A DNA stretch of 64,000 nt from Paludibacter sp. (GTDB lineage: Bacteria > Bacteroidota > Bacteroidia > Bacteroidales > Paludibacteraceae), in contig JAQTTH010000009.1 of the NCBI GenBank assembly GCA_028710895.1, positions 62,001-126,000 on the forward strand, read 5' to 3'. The notes under the pieces were generated by a model. It saw only the letters and a list, made by a program, of their open reading frames with translations. It was not told where the DNA came from and did no database searches. This document shows, piece after piece, positions 43,352 through 51,724 of the stretch. How positions within the stretch are numbered: position 1 is the first letter of the stretch; the number at the start of each line of letters is the position of its first letter. The translations under genes and the position numbers were made by a program.

Positions 43352-44550
43352 ATCTAAAACTATTCACTATCCAAATTCTATTAAGTATTACTCTTTTATC
43401 ACATGCTCAAACGGATTCAACAGCTTTGAAAAAAAATAGTTTTTGGAACAATAAATCTATATCTATTGGTTATCAGAACGGTTATATCTTTCAAACCAAT
43501 GATTTTATAAAGGGCAATAATGTTCAGGCAGCTAAGTTGGATGAGTTTCAAGCCTTTTCACTCAAATTATCAAAACAGACTAATGGCGGAAGACTGTGGG
43601 AACAGTTGTACAAATATCCAAGCTGGGGTTTGGGTGCGTATATCGCTGACTTTCATAATCCAACTGAAATAGGAACGCCCATTGCACTTTATGGTTTTCT
43701 GAATGCTCCATTTGTAAGGTGGGAACACTCAACGTTCAACTACGAGCTCAGCTTTGGTGCAACTGCTAACTGGAAATCATTTAATCCGCTTACAAATCAA
43801 TACAATATCGCTATTGGAGCCGGACAATCTTTTTTCATTGATGCCGGACTTAATCTTGAATTTGAAATTAGTAAACACCTAAATTTGGTTACAGGTTTTA
43901 GTTTAACACATTTCTCAAATGGTGCACTGAAATATCCAAACAAAGGGATTAACTGTATCGCACCTAAAATAAGTTTAAAATACAATTTGTACGAACGACC
44001 AAAATTCATAAAACAAGAACTACCAAAATTTAATTCCAGTAACGAATGGGAGATATCAACTTTCTACGGGGTAAAGAATCTGATTTTCATTGATTCGGTA
44101 AGGAAAGATATAATCGAACAATACGAAGGCCAGGGTTACCCGGTTTTTGGTGTCACAGCTTTATTCAATCATCAGATTAGTCGTAAATCTAAAATCGGAT
44201 TGGGATTCAATATCGACTATAATAGCACTGTAAATGCTGAAAGTGCAGCAGTTTTAGCTAAAAGTTCAAGTGATTTTGATCCGGTTTCAGGTCCTTTTAC
44301 TGATAAAATTCAAATCAGTATTTTTCCTTCTTATGAACTTGTAGTGAATAAAATGTCACTGGTACTTCAACCTGCTTTCTACATTTATCGCAAAAAAACG
44401 AAAAATCAATCACCTAACTTTCATCAGCGCATAGGGTTGAAGTATTATTTTTCTGACAACATTTTTGCAGGGATTATTCTTCGTGATTATTCATTTCATG
44501 TCTCGGATTTTGTTGAATGGACTGTGGGGTATCGGATAAATGAGAAATAA
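43348..44550 (+). CDS. PagL-like lipid A deacylase (acyloxyacyl hydrolase family)
   Basis: A 400-residue outer-membrane protein with a signal peptide (cut after SHAQ). The PagL catalytic pattern is visible at LTHFSNGALKYPNKGIN, with the His and Ser of the His-Ser-Glu triad. The length is about twice that of PagL, with a C-terminal barrel part as in Bacteroidota acyloxyacyl hydrolases. The start overlaps the RND stop by 4 bp (ATGA at 43348). It would remove a 3-O acyl chain from lipid A. Confidence 0.82.
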   Translation: MNLKLFTIQILLSITLLSHAQTDSTALKKNSFWNNKSISIGYQNGYIFQTNDFIKGNNVQAAKLDEFQAFSLKLSKQTNGGRLWEQLYKYPSWGLGAYIADFHNPTEIGTPIALYGFLNAPFVRWEHSTFNYELSFGATANWKSFNPLTNQYNIAIGAGQSFFIDAGLNLEFEISKHLNLVTGFSLTHFSNGALKYPNKGINCIAPKISLKYNLYERPKFIKQELPKFNSSNEWEISTFYGVKNLIFIDSVRKDIIEQYEGQGYPVFGVTALFNHQISRKSKIGLGFNIDYNSTVNAESAAVLAKSSSDFDPVSGPFTDKIQISIFPSYELVVNKMSLVLQPAFYIYRKKTKNQSPNFHQRIGLKYYFSDNIFAGIILRDYSFHVSDFVEWTVGYRINEK

Positions 44551-44644
44551 ACACTATTTACTGGATTTATATTCAGCAATTATATAAATCAGTTTTTTAA
44601 TTCTGTACACTAGAATACTAATAACTCAAATAAATAATATTAAG

Positions 44645-45262
44645 ATGAAAAAATATCTCTTATTACTTTTGCTTTTCCCTGCTATCGCTGGTTTTTCCCA
44701 AAACATTGATATTAATATTCTCAGAGATATAAACCTAAATAGAAACAGACAACTTGATGGAGTTTTCAAAGGTATTACCAACTCTGCTGCGCCGATTTCG
44801 ATAGGTACACCTATCATCTTATATGGCATTAGTCTGCTTGAAAAAGATTCTGTAAATAGGCAAAAGGCAATATTTATTGGTGTTTCTGTGATTTCAGCAA
44901 CAGCCATTGCTACAATTTTAAAATATGCAGTTAATCGTCCCAGGCCGTTTGTGACATACCCATATCTAGAAAAATTAAGCGATGGCGGAAGTCCCTCTTT
45001 TCCATCCGGTCATACTTCCGATGCTTTTGCGCTAGCAACTTCAGTTAGTATGGCTTACCCTAAATGGTATATAATTGTTCCGTCCTTTGCATGGGCAGGA
45101 GCTGTTGGTTATTCTCGCATGGATTTAGGGGTTCATTATCCGAGCGATGTGTTAGCAGGTGCAATTCTCGGTGCTGGATCAGCTTTTTTATGTTATAAAG
45201 CGAACGAATGGATAAATCACAACAAAAAGAAAAAACTCAAATTCAGGTTAACCAATTTCTAA
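44645..45262 (+). CDS. PAP2-family phosphatase
   Basis: A 205-residue protein with a signal peptide and about four membrane segments. All three PAP2 motifs are present: KYAVNRPRP, PSGHTSDAFA and SRMDLGVHYPSD. With a PagL-like enzyme just upstream it may be a lipid A or undecaprenyl pyrophosphate phosphatase (LpxE-like). It ends the two-component/RND/lipid module, and the 40-bp repeat copy 2 follows 37 bp after its stop. Confidence 0.9.
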   Translation: MKKYLLLLLLFPAIAGFSQNIDINILRDINLNRNRQLDGVFKGITNSAAPISIGTPIILYGISLLEKDSVNRQKAIFIGVSVISATAIATILKYAVNRPRPFVTYPYLEKLSDGGSPSFPSGHTSDAFALATSVSMAYPKWYIIVPSFAWAGAVGYSRMDLGVHYPSDVLAGAILGAGSAFLCYKANEWINHNKKKKLKFRLTNF

Positions 45263-45299
45263 GGAAACAATGCTTTTTGATTAATCCAAACTAAATAAT

Positions 45300-45339
45300 T
45301 GTAAAGTTAGGCACATATTCTTGAATTTTCCTACGTAAG
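45300..45339 (-). repeat. 40-bp repeat copy 2 (ECF-type promoter)
   Basis: Identical to 26397-26436 except one base, which changes the predicted -10 from GTCTAA to GCCTAA. On the minus strand it would transcribe antisense into the PAP2 gene; on the plus strand it stands 212 bp before the DUF2231 gene. It lies in direct orientation with copy 1, 18.9 kb away. Confidence 0.85.
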
Positions 45340-45491
45340 GGAAAAAACATTAAAAATTATTCAGTAATAATTGCTTGTTATCAGAAAGTTATATAAAAAT
45401 TGAACACCAAAATATCTACATTCTGCAGTAGAAATCTAACCTTATTTTGATTTTAAATTACAAAAGAATAATAATCACATTAAAATACCGA

Positions 45492-45528
45492 ATTTTATGT
45501 TTTACATAAAATATATTACATACATTTG
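45492..45528 (+). promoter_or_regulatory. promoter with palindrome before the DUF2231 gene
   Basis: ATTTTATG-TTTTA-CATAAAAT (45492-45512) is a perfect 8-bp inverted repeat directly upstream of TACATTTG (45521-45528), a good -7 box. The palindrome covers the -20 to -35 region, so a repressor or activator site is likely; a peroxide, iron or redox regulator would suit the rubrerythrin gene downstream. Confidence 0.65.
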
Positions 45529-45551
45529 CATATAATTTAATACTGAAAATT

Positions 45552-45977
45552 ATGTTTGAAACAAGTCATCTTCATCCCATGCTGGTGCATTTTCCTATTG
45601 CACTAGTCGCTATTGGTTTTCTGGCCGATTTAGTATCAATGTTTGTAAAAAAAGAACTCTGTTTCTCTAAATTGAGTTTCTATCTCCTGATAGTAGGTAC
45701 GTTATCTGCTATTGCTGCTGTATTTACTGGTATTCTATTTACTTCCGACATGTCTGGCGAAGCAGGAAAAGTGATGGAAACACATGAATTAATTGCATTT
45801 ATTACACTAGCATTATTGGTAATTACGTCATTATTTAGGATTCTTCTGCTTCGTAAACCCGAAAGCAACAAATTCAAATGGCTATCTTTCGGTTTTTATG
45901 CACTGGCCGCAATTGCTGTGAGTGCTACCGGCTTTTTTGGTGGCACATTGGTTTACAATTACATGATGCCTTTATAA
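45552..45977 (+). CDS. DUF2231 membrane protein
   Basis: A 141-residue protein with four membrane segments. The N-terminus HLHPMLVHFPIALVAIGFLAD is the DUF2231 signature, with His residues that may bind heme or metal. Function unknown. It is 33 bp before an exported rubrerythrin and shares its promoter, which suggests a joint role in oxygen or peroxide defence at the membrane. Confidence 0.87.
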   Translation: MFETSHLHPMLVHFPIALVAIGFLADLVSMFVKKELCFSKLSFYLLIVGTLSAIAAVFTGILFTSDMSGEAGKVMETHELIAFITLALLVITSLFRILLLRKPESNKFKWLSFGFYALAAIAVSATGFFGGTLVYNYMMPL

Positions 45978-46010
45978 AATCAATATTAATCATTTAAAAA
46001 CAAAAATGTT

Positions 46011-46622
46011 ATGAAAAAAAGTTTATTGTTTATTATGTCATTGGCTATATTAGCTTTTGTAGGCTGTCAGCCAAAACCTGTAAAAACCATCGAAAACCTG
46101 AAAGCAGGTATTAAGGGTGAAACAACAGCAAGCGCTAAATACAAAGCATTTGCAGATAAAGCCAGAGCAGAAAAATTAGACACTATTGCCAAACTATTTG
46201 ATGCTGCTTCAAAATCCGAATCTATTCATGCAGCTAATCACATGAAGGTGTTGGAAGGCTTGGGAGAAAAAATGGAAGACTTTAAACCTGAATTTGAAGT
46301 CAAAACAACTGCCGAGAATCTACAGGCAGCTATTGAAGGAGAATCATACGAGGTGGCAACAATGTACCCTGAATTTATTGCTACTGCTAAAACTGAGAAG
46401 GTAGATAAAGCTGTGAAATCTTTTACATGGGCAATTGACACCGAAAAGAAACATGCTGAGTTCTATAAAAAGGCATTGGAAGCATTGAAGCAAAACAAAG
46501 AAAATACATTAGCTTTCGATTATGTTGTTTGTCCGGTTTGTGGCAACACATACGAAAAAGCAACCATGGATAAAAGCTGTGCTTTCTGTCGGACAGGTAG
46601 CGAAAAATTTATTGCAATTTAA
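46011..46622 (+). CDS. Exported rubrerythrin lipoprotein
   Basis: A 203-residue protein. The N-terminus is a lipoprotein signal (LAILAFVGCQPK, lipid-modified Cys19). Next comes a ferritin-like di-iron four-helix domain (KGETTASAKYKAFADKA, ESIHAANHMK, EGESYEVATMYPEF and DTEKKHAEFY carry the Glu/His ligands), then a rubredoxin-like CPVCGNTY...CAFC knuckle. Rubrerythrins reduce peroxide and are normally cytosolic, so the lipobox is unusual. It would sit in the periplasm and need a membrane electron donor. Confidence 0.9.
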   Translation: MKKSLLFIMSLAILAFVGCQPKPVKTIENLKAGIKGETTASAKYKAFADKARAEKLDTIAKLFDAASKSESIHAANHMKVLEGLGEKMEDFKPEFEVKTTAENLQAAIEGESYEVATMYPEFIATAKTEKVDKAVKSFTWAIDTEKKHAEFYKKALEALKQNKENTLAFDYVVCPVCGNTYEKATMDKSCAFCRTGSEKFIAI

Positions 46623-46650
46623 ATTTCAAAGAATCTCATTTCGGAATGAC

Positions 46651-46695
46651 AAAAAGAGCAACAGAGAAGTTATAAAATTCTCTGTTGCTCTTTTT
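46651..46695. terminator. bidirectional terminator
   Basis: An 18-bp perfect stem (AAAAAGAGCAACAGAGAA and its complement at 46678-46695) with A/T tails on both strands lies between the convergent rubrerythrin and ferredoxin-type genes. Confidence 0.92.
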
Positions 46696-46722
46696 ATGTA
46701 GAAAAAAATAGTTGATTAAAAA

Positions 46723-47214
46723 TTAAACCTTATACTTTAAACTTCCATTTGGGCAAACCGCCACACATTTCAAACATTTCGAACAAGAGTAGCTATCACC
46801 CGATTTTTGTTTGTCAGGCTTGTATAAACTGAATTTGGCAGGTTCAAGTGTGGAAATGTAACATTCTTTGTCACATTTTCCACACTTGATGCACGAGTCG
46901 GTATTGACTTTGATTTTGAATAGCGACCATTTATTCATGAAACCGGATGCCCAGGCTATAGGGCAGCCCATTTTGTGATACTGATACATACTTGCAAATT
47001 GCGTACTTCCGCCCATCATAAGTTCCATCATAAAACCTATCGGACACATCCAACGGCAAAAAACTTTTCCAAAAATTACTCCTGTCCCAATTCCAAAAAG
47101 AACAATATACCAGATAGATATATTAAAATGAACCTTGGTAAAATAGGTCAATGCACCTAAAACCGCAAGAATGACAATACGCTTTGAAACAATAAATTTG
47201 GTTGTTTTTTTCAT
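46723..47214 (-). CDS. NapH-like membrane 4Fe-4S protein
   Basis: A 163-residue protein with two membrane segments and two Cys-rich cluster sites. FCRWMCPIGF at the second segment is the NapH/CcoG-type motif; CIKCGKCDKEC and CSKCLKCVAVCPNG near the C-terminus bind 4Fe-4S clusters. It would pass electrons from the quinone pool or cytosol to periplasmic partners. The start at 47214 (MKKTTKFIV) is chosen; the longer frame overlaps the preceding gene. It is the last gene of the minus-strand redox group. Confidence 0.85.
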   Translation of the reverse strand: MKKTTKFIVSKRIVILAVLGALTYFTKVHFNISIWYIVLFGIGTGVIFGKVFCRWMCPIGFMMELMMGGSTQFASMYQYHKMGCPIAWASGFMNKWSLFKIKVNTDSCIKCGKCDKECYISTLEPAKFSLYKPDKQKSGDSYSCSKCLKCVAVCPNGSLKYKV

Positions 47215-47218
47215 CTGA

Positions 47219-47851
47219 TTAAATGTTGTTTCCTGATAATACTGCAATATGATTTGTATGATTTTTAATCTCTTTCAGAATCGACAATCCGGCTTTATCA
47301 GCCAGGTACTGGATGCCGCCATTTGCTTCATACGTTCTGAAATTTCGATAGTGCTCTGCCCCGGCAATAAATTCAACTGTTTTTACAATTTTACCAGCTA
47401 AGTCGTTCGGACAAGGAATCAGGTAATCACCTATGATAATTTTATCTGCTACCTCAGCCATTTCATTCAATAACTGTATACGATCTTCTTCATTCACTTC
47501 GTGAATTACATAGGTCAAAACGGCATAATCAAAATGCTTCTTCTCCTGAGAAACAATATCATGTAAATAAGAATTCCTGAACGATAATTTAGCGTTTGGT
47601 TTCTTTTTGAGGTTTTGATTTGCTTTGTCAATATTTCGTTTCGACAAGTCTATACCTAAAGCAGATTTACACGTATCTGCAACAGAAAAACTAAAGAAAC
47701 CCGTACCACAACCGATGTCAATAATGTCACTATCCGGCTCTATAAGCCCAATGATTTGCTTGAAAAGATCTTTCTGATTCGGGGCTATAAATCGATCATA
47801 GAACCCGCCATCATACCAATGGTATTTATTTACTGAAGTAGGGGTTTGCAT
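47219..47851 (-). CDS. Class I SAM-dependent methyltransferase
   Basis: A 210-residue Rossmann methyltransferase with motif I DIIDIGCGTGFFSFS (about residues 40-54), beta2 LGIDLSKRN and a motif-IV-like YAVLTYVIHEVNE. It lies between a small membrane protein and the NapH-like gene, with 4-9 bp gaps. The substrate is unknown. It lacks the Cys triad of ArsM. Confidence 0.85.
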   Translation of the reverse strand: MQTPTSVNKYHWYDGGFYDRFIAPNQKDLFKQIIGLIEPDSDIIDIGCGTGFFSFSVADTCKSALGIDLSKRNIDKANQNLKKKPNAKLSFRNSYLHDIVSQEKKHFDYAVLTYVIHEVNEEDRIQLLNEMAEVADKIIIGDYLIPCPNDLAGKIVKTVEFIAGAEHYRNFRTYEANGGIQYLADKAGLSILKEIKNHTNHIAVLSGNNI

Positions 47852-47860
47852 ACCTGAACT

Positions 47861-48094
47861 TTATTTCTTTTCTTCCATTTTGCGTTCCAATTCATCCAAC
47901 CGGTCATTAGCCGAATGTATCATCATCATAGCCCGGGCAAGAGGTGCTCCTATCAGGAACAAAGCAATCGAAACAAGCAAGCCTGACAAATTAAAGTTCA
48001 CACTGTTTAGTATAATCCCCGTCAAACCAATTAATGTGGCTAAAATTCCTCCTGGCACTCCCAGTGGACAACGTAATTTCTTCTTTTCTTCCAT
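47861..48094 (-). CDS. Small two-segment membrane protein
   Basis: A 77-residue protein with two hydrophobic segments (VPGGILATLIGLTGIILNSV and GLLVSIALFLIGAPLARAMM) and a charged tail ending ERKMEEKK. The N-terminus has a single Cys (LRCPLG). I do not recognise the family. It starts 1 bp after the stop of the glutaredoxin-like gene and is 9 bp before the methyltransferase, so it belongs to the operon. Confidence 0.7.
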   Translation of the reverse strand: MEEKKKLRCPLGVPGGILATLIGLTGIILNSVNFNLSGLLVSIALFLIGAPLARAMMMIHSANDRLDELERKMEEKK

Positions 48095-48095
48095 C

Positions 48096-48365
48096 TTAGT
48101 ACTTATTTAGTTTGTTTATTAGCTCCTGCTTTGCAGGCACTTGTTTAAATGCTATTTCATTATTTATTAGAAGTGCCGGTACAGCATGAATACCCAACCT
48201 CATTGTCTTAATCATACCTAAAGGCCCATTTGCCATAGTTCTCTTCAACACAAACTTATCTTCAAATAAGGGTAATATCTCGTCAAGCATTCGTTGCAGT
48301 ATTTTGCAGTTCGGACAAGTGAGCGTATAAAAAAGCTCAATTGTTATCGGTAGGCGCTTGTCCAT
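48096..48365 (-). CDS. Thioredoxin/glutaredoxin-fold protein
   Basis: An 89-residue protein with redox motif CPNC (FYTLTCPNCKILQ, about residues 17-20) and cis-Pro in HAVPALLINN. It is cytosolic. It starts 2 bp after the stop of the preceding thioredoxin gene. It is one of six thioredoxin-fold proteins in this 9-kb region and may reduce a thiol or persulfide carrier. Confidence 0.83.
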   Translation of the reverse strand: MDKRLPITIELFYTLTCPNCKILQRMLDEILPLFEDKFVLKRTMANGPLGMIKTMRLGIHAVPALLINNEIAFKQVPAKQELINKLNKY

Positions 48366-48367
48366 CC

Positions 48368-48730
48368 TTATTTTTTCAACAAAACGTCAGCTATTATTCT
48401 CTTAAAAGAATCTTTAGGCATTGCACCTTGTGCCATTTGCGGTGCTCCATTCATAGGACAAAAAAGGATTGATGGAATGCTTCGGATTCCAAAAGCCCCG
48501 GCTAATTCCTGTTCGGCTTCGGTATCTATTTTGTAAATATCTATTTGTCCATCATATTCTTTGGCTAAATCTTCTAAAATTGGTGCAATAGTTTTACATG
48601 GTCCACACCAGGCTGCATAAAAGTCAATAATACAAGGTTTATCACCCAGGAAAATCCACTCTGCTGGATTCGCTTCGTAATTGGCAACTTTTGATAAAAA
48701 TTCTGACTTGGTTAAAAATTTTGTTCCCAT
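48368..48730 (-). CDS. Thioredoxin, cytosolic copy
   Basis: A 120-residue thioredoxin with WCGPC (IIDFYAAWCGPCKTIAP) and cis-Pro in IRSIPSILFCP. It lacks a signal peptide. It is a close paralogue of the exported thioredoxin 50 bp upstream: they share the N-terminal FLSKVAN and WxxLGDKPCIIDFYA segments, so they come from a tandem duplication with a change of cellular location. Note the extra Cys in the strand after the cis-Pro. Confidence 0.92.
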   Translation of the reverse strand: MGTKFLTKSEFLSKVANYEANPAEWIFLGDKPCIIDFYAAWCGPCKTIAPILEDLAKEYDGQIDIYKIDTEAEQELAGAFGIRSIPSILFCPMNGAPQMAQGAMPKDSFKRIIADVLLKK

Positions 48731-48779
48731 TTTTTCTCTGTTTTAATTATTTTTCGTGTAATTCCTTATCCCTTTAGTT

Positions 48780-49250
48780 TTATTTCTTCAATAAAACATC
48801 AGTTATCATTTTCTTGAAATCTTCTTTTTGCATAGCACCTTGCGATACTTGTGGATTACCCGTCATAGGGCAAAAGAATATAGTTGGTATGCTTTGAATA
48901 CCAAAAGCAGCAGCTATATCCGGTTCGGCATCTACATCTACTTTATAAATGTAAACCTGACCATTGTACTCTTTAGCTAAATCGTCCATAATTGGTGCAA
49001 CCATTTTACAAGGTCCACACCACGTTGCATAAAAATCAATAATACAGGGCTTATCTCCCAGATATTTCCATTCGGTTGAGTTGGCTTGAAAATTGGCAAC
49101 CTTGGATAAAAATTCAGCTTTAGTAAGATGAATCGATGCCATTTTTTGTTCCGTTTGTTGTTTGTCTTCAATTTTACTTTCCTTGGGTTTTCCTGTGCAA
49201 GATGTTAGAAAACCAACTAACATGATGCTTGCAAAAATTAGTTTTTTCAT
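48780..49250 (-). CDS. Thioredoxin lipoprotein, exported copy
   Basis: A 156-residue thioredoxin carrying a lipoprotein signal (FLTSCTGKP, Cys near 18) and a short linker before the domain (WCGPC in YATWCGPCKMVAP, cis-Pro in IQSIPTIFFCP). It is anchored in the periplasm and needs a transmembrane thiol donor. With the cytosolic paralogue downstream, this makes an inside/outside pair. The nearest upstream gene is 317 bp away, so a separate promoter may exist. Confidence 0.92.
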   Translation of the reverse strand: MKKLIFASIMLVGFLTSCTGKPKESKIEDKQQTEQKMASIHLTKAEFLSKVANFQANSTEWKYLGDKPCIIDFYATWCGPCKMVAPIMDDLAKEYNGQVYIYKVDVDAEPDIAAAFGIQSIPTIFFCPMTGNPQVSQGAMQKEDFKKMITDVLLKK

Positions 49251-49566
49251 TTTATTTCTATTTGAGTTGAATAAATTTATTTTAGTTTACCCCGTTGTCT
49301 ATTTATCGCATACGGCTTGCCAACGACTGACCTCGTCCGGTGAACCGAAAAACAAGTAAGAAAAGTGAAAAAATACCCACTGTTTGACGACCGCAGGGAG
49401 GAGTTTGGGGATTTTCGCTTTTCGAGCGCCAGTTTTTCGAGTGAGGCGGGCGAAGTCTTGAACTTTTTTGCTTCGTTTTTTGGTTCAAGCCAAAAAATGA
49501 AGTGGGGTTTGGGGTAAAACCCCAATATGAAAAATAGTCTGTATTATTAATGCACTAGCGTCTATT
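49251..49566. other. 316-bp non-coding block
   Basis: It holds no gene I can support. GC content and codon pattern differ from the neighbours; it ends with a G/C palindrome-like GGGGTTTGGGGTAAAACCCC. The reading frames through it on the minus strand look like chance. It may be a dispersed non-coding repeat of the kind seen in Bacteroidota. Confidence 0.5.
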
Positions 49567-50733
49567 TTACATTCCCGGTATTCTTGGAAATTTTCCTACT
49601 TTAGTCATTTTAGAATAAATGCCCCACGCTTGTTTCACCCAATGTCCGAAAACTGGCATAGGAATCATTATTTCTTTTTTATTGGTGCGATAAACAAAAG
49701 CTGCCCCATTACCCATATCCATGATACAAAGTATATTCAAATGTTCCTGATAGCCTTTAAAGTTTGAAGTTCCTTTTTCAATCTGCAAGATATTATGAGC
49801 TGCATTTCGTCCCATCAGTTCAGCAATGTGACCTTGTCGGGCAGTCCAATCGGGTCCTTCATACGCAGCGGCATCACCAATGGCAAAAACATTCGGAAAC
49901 TCAGCCACCTGATTGTAATTATTGATTTTTACAAATCCGGCTTCCGAAAGGGGCAAATCGGAATCTTTCAGAATAGCAGAACCTGTCGCTCCGGCAATAA
50001 ACATGATTAAATCTGCTTCCAGTTTCGATTCATCTTCGAAAATCACACCATCTTCAACAAACTCAGTTATTTTCTTTCCGAAACGTTTCTGAATATTTTG
50101 TTGGGCAAATAGGGTGTGAATAGCTTTCATTGCTCCTTTTCCCATTCTCGCTCCGGGTTCTTCCATAGGTGCAAACATGGTTAACTCGAAATTGTCCCTC
50201 AAACCTTTCTTTTTCAGAGAATGATGAATATTGAAAATCAATTCAAAAGCAGGTCCTCCACGTACAGCCGATTTATCTTTCGGATTACCGCCAAAACCGA
50301 TGGCAATTTTGCCTGTTCCTTGCTGAATCACGCTGTCTAATTTATCTCGTAATTCTAAGGTTTGTTGCGGTTTTCCGCAAATAGTAAAGGTATTGTCAAT
50401 TCCTTTGGGCTGCATTTTATCAGCACCAAAGGCAACAACCAGATAATCATAACTGAGAACCTGAGTAGCACAAATAACCTGATTATTCGAAGCTTGAATC
50501 CGTGTTACTTTATCAATGACTAAGTTGAATGGATATTTACGTTGAATTTTAGCCAGTGCAACTTTGGCATCTTCAAACGTATTCGTCCGTACCGGTATCC
50601 AGATTGATATGGGGTACATAAATAAATAATCACGATCTGAAACCAGCGTAACTTCAAATTGATTGCTTTTCTGCAATGCAATGGCCGTTTGCACTCCGGC
50701 AAAACCACCACCAAGAATAATTACCTTTTTCAT
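49567..50733 (-). CDS. SQR-like FAD-dependent oxidoreductase
   Basis: A 388-residue flavoprotein with dinucleotide motif VIILGGGFAGVQTA at the N-terminus, a second Rossmann strand region (GKIAIGFGGNP) and FAD-binding VFAIGDAAAYEGP. It resembles sulfide:quinone oxidoreductase and related NAD(P)/FAD proteins. Cys are few (three, in QVICATQ, FTICGKP and NILCIMD), so the classical SQR Cys trio is not evident and a sulfide substrate is not certain. The start at 50733 is used. It follows a thioredoxin gene by 20 bp. Confidence 0.82.
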   Translation of the reverse strand: MKKVIILGGGFAGVQTAIALQKSNQFEVTLVSDRDYLFMYPISIWIPVRTNTFEDAKVALAKIQRKYPFNLVIDKVTRIQASNNQVICATQVLSYDYLVVAFGADKMQPKGIDNTFTICGKPQQTLELRDKLDSVIQQGTGKIAIGFGGNPKDKSAVRGGPAFELIFNIHHSLKKKGLRDNFELTMFAPMEEPGARMGKGAMKAIHTLFAQQNIQKRFGKKITEFVEDGVIFEDESKLEADLIMFIAGATGSAILKDSDLPLSEAGFVKINNYNQVAEFPNVFAIGDAAAYEGPDWTARQGHIAELMGRNAAHNILQIEKGTSNFKGYQEHLNILCIMDMGNGAAFVYRTNKKEIMIPMPVFGHWVKQAWGIYSKMTKVGKFPRIPGM

Positions 50734-50753
50734 AAAACTCAAATTGTAACTAA

Positions 50754-51176
50754 TTAAATAGTAACTGACTGGATTTCTTTCAACAAAAAATCCTTTTGTT
50801 TTATTCCTACAAATCGCTTTACTTCTTTCCCATTTTTGAAGAGAATAAGCGTAGGAATACTGCGCACATTAAACTTTTGAGCCATAGACTGATATTGTTC
50901 AATATTCAGTTTGCCTACATGTGAGTTTCCGTTCAGTTCTTCTGCAACTTCATTCAACACAGGAGCCATCATTTTGCATGGTGCACACCATTCAGCCCAA
51001 AAATCAACCAACACAACCTTATTCTTTGTTTGTTGCTGAAAGTTCGTATCAGTCAAAGTCAAAATACTTGCATGATCAGCCACTTTGGGAAGACTCTTCA
51101 TTTTGATACGGGCATAGATATTCAGTAACAAAAATCCCAAAATAATACTGCCAATGATAATTAAAGTTGTCTGCAT
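50754..51176 (-). CDS. Membrane-anchored thioredoxin
   Basis: A 140-residue protein with an N-terminal membrane anchor (TTLIIIGSIILGFLLLNIYA) and a thioredoxin domain with WCAPC (VDFWAEWCAPCKMMAP) and cis-Pro IRSIPTLILF. CAPC in place of CGPC matches the motif of the thioredoxin domain in the reductase fusion at 52407. Orientation of the anchor is not determined. It follows the DUF1847 gene by 11 bp. Confidence 0.88.
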   Translation of the reverse strand: MQTTLIIIGSIILGFLLLNIYARIKMKSLPKVADHASILTLTDTNFQQQTKNKVVLVDFWAEWCAPCKMMAPVLNEVAEELNGNSHVGKLNIEQYQSMAQKFNVRSIPTLILFKNGKEVKRFVGIKQKDFLLKEIQSVTI

Positions 51177-51187
51177 ATAATTGTGAA

Positions 51188-51661
51188 TTATAAATTGTCC
51201 ATTGTAAATTCTTTGTATGGGTTGTGCTTGTGTTCCCGGTCTTTTACCACCAAAGTGGTTGTAGGAGCCTTCGATTTCATATTGAACATAATATCATGCC
51301 CAACGCAAAGCCCGAATGACACATTCAGTTCAGTATTATTTTCTGCCAAAAACTCAGCTTGGCCGGCAGGATTACAAGATAACCCTTTTACGGTTTCGTC
51401 CTGCAACAATTCAGCTCCCGTTATTTTACCAAACTTACAATCAACCGAATACACTTCAAATTTACCCTCAAGTCTTGTTTTCAGGTCGTTGGCTTCCCGT
51501 TGCAAACTAATACAATTCGCAATCCCAATCCGTTTAATCCCTGACTTTTCTGCAAAACTGATTAATTCTTCAACACGATTTTTGCCCGGAATACGACCTT
51601 TTTCTGCCGCACGCATTGTTTGAATATCCGATTCCGTATAAAGCTCTTTTATATCTTCCAT
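51188..51661 (-). CDS. DUF1847 putative metal-binding protein
   Basis: A 157-residue protein of the DUF1847 family: RVEELISFAEKSGIKRIGIA, then NCISLQREA, VDCKFGKITG, LSCNPAGQAEFL and GLCVGHDIMFN carry the family's conserved Cys. Four to five Cys suggest iron-sulfur or zinc binding. The common N-terminal Cys finger of longer members is missing, so it is a short form. It sits between rhodanese and thioredoxin genes in an apparent sulfur-handling operon. Confidence 0.85.
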   Translation of the reverse strand: MEDIKELYTESDIQTMRAAEKGRIPGKNRVEELISFAEKSGIKRIGIANCISLQREANDLKTRLEGKFEVYSVDCKFGKITGAELLQDETVKGLSCNPAGQAEFLAENNTELNVSFGLCVGHDIMFNMKSKAPTTTLVVKDREHKHNPYKEFTMDNL

Positions 51662-51724
51662 TTCTTTTTTACCTTACACTTTCCCAAAGCTTCTTTACTT
51701 TGGGAAAGTTAGTTACCTATTATC

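Noticed and set aside
49277-49525. 82-codon minus-strand frame
   Set aside because: Ser/Phe/Lys-rich translation without motif in a compositionally odd non-coding block; no homologous features seen.
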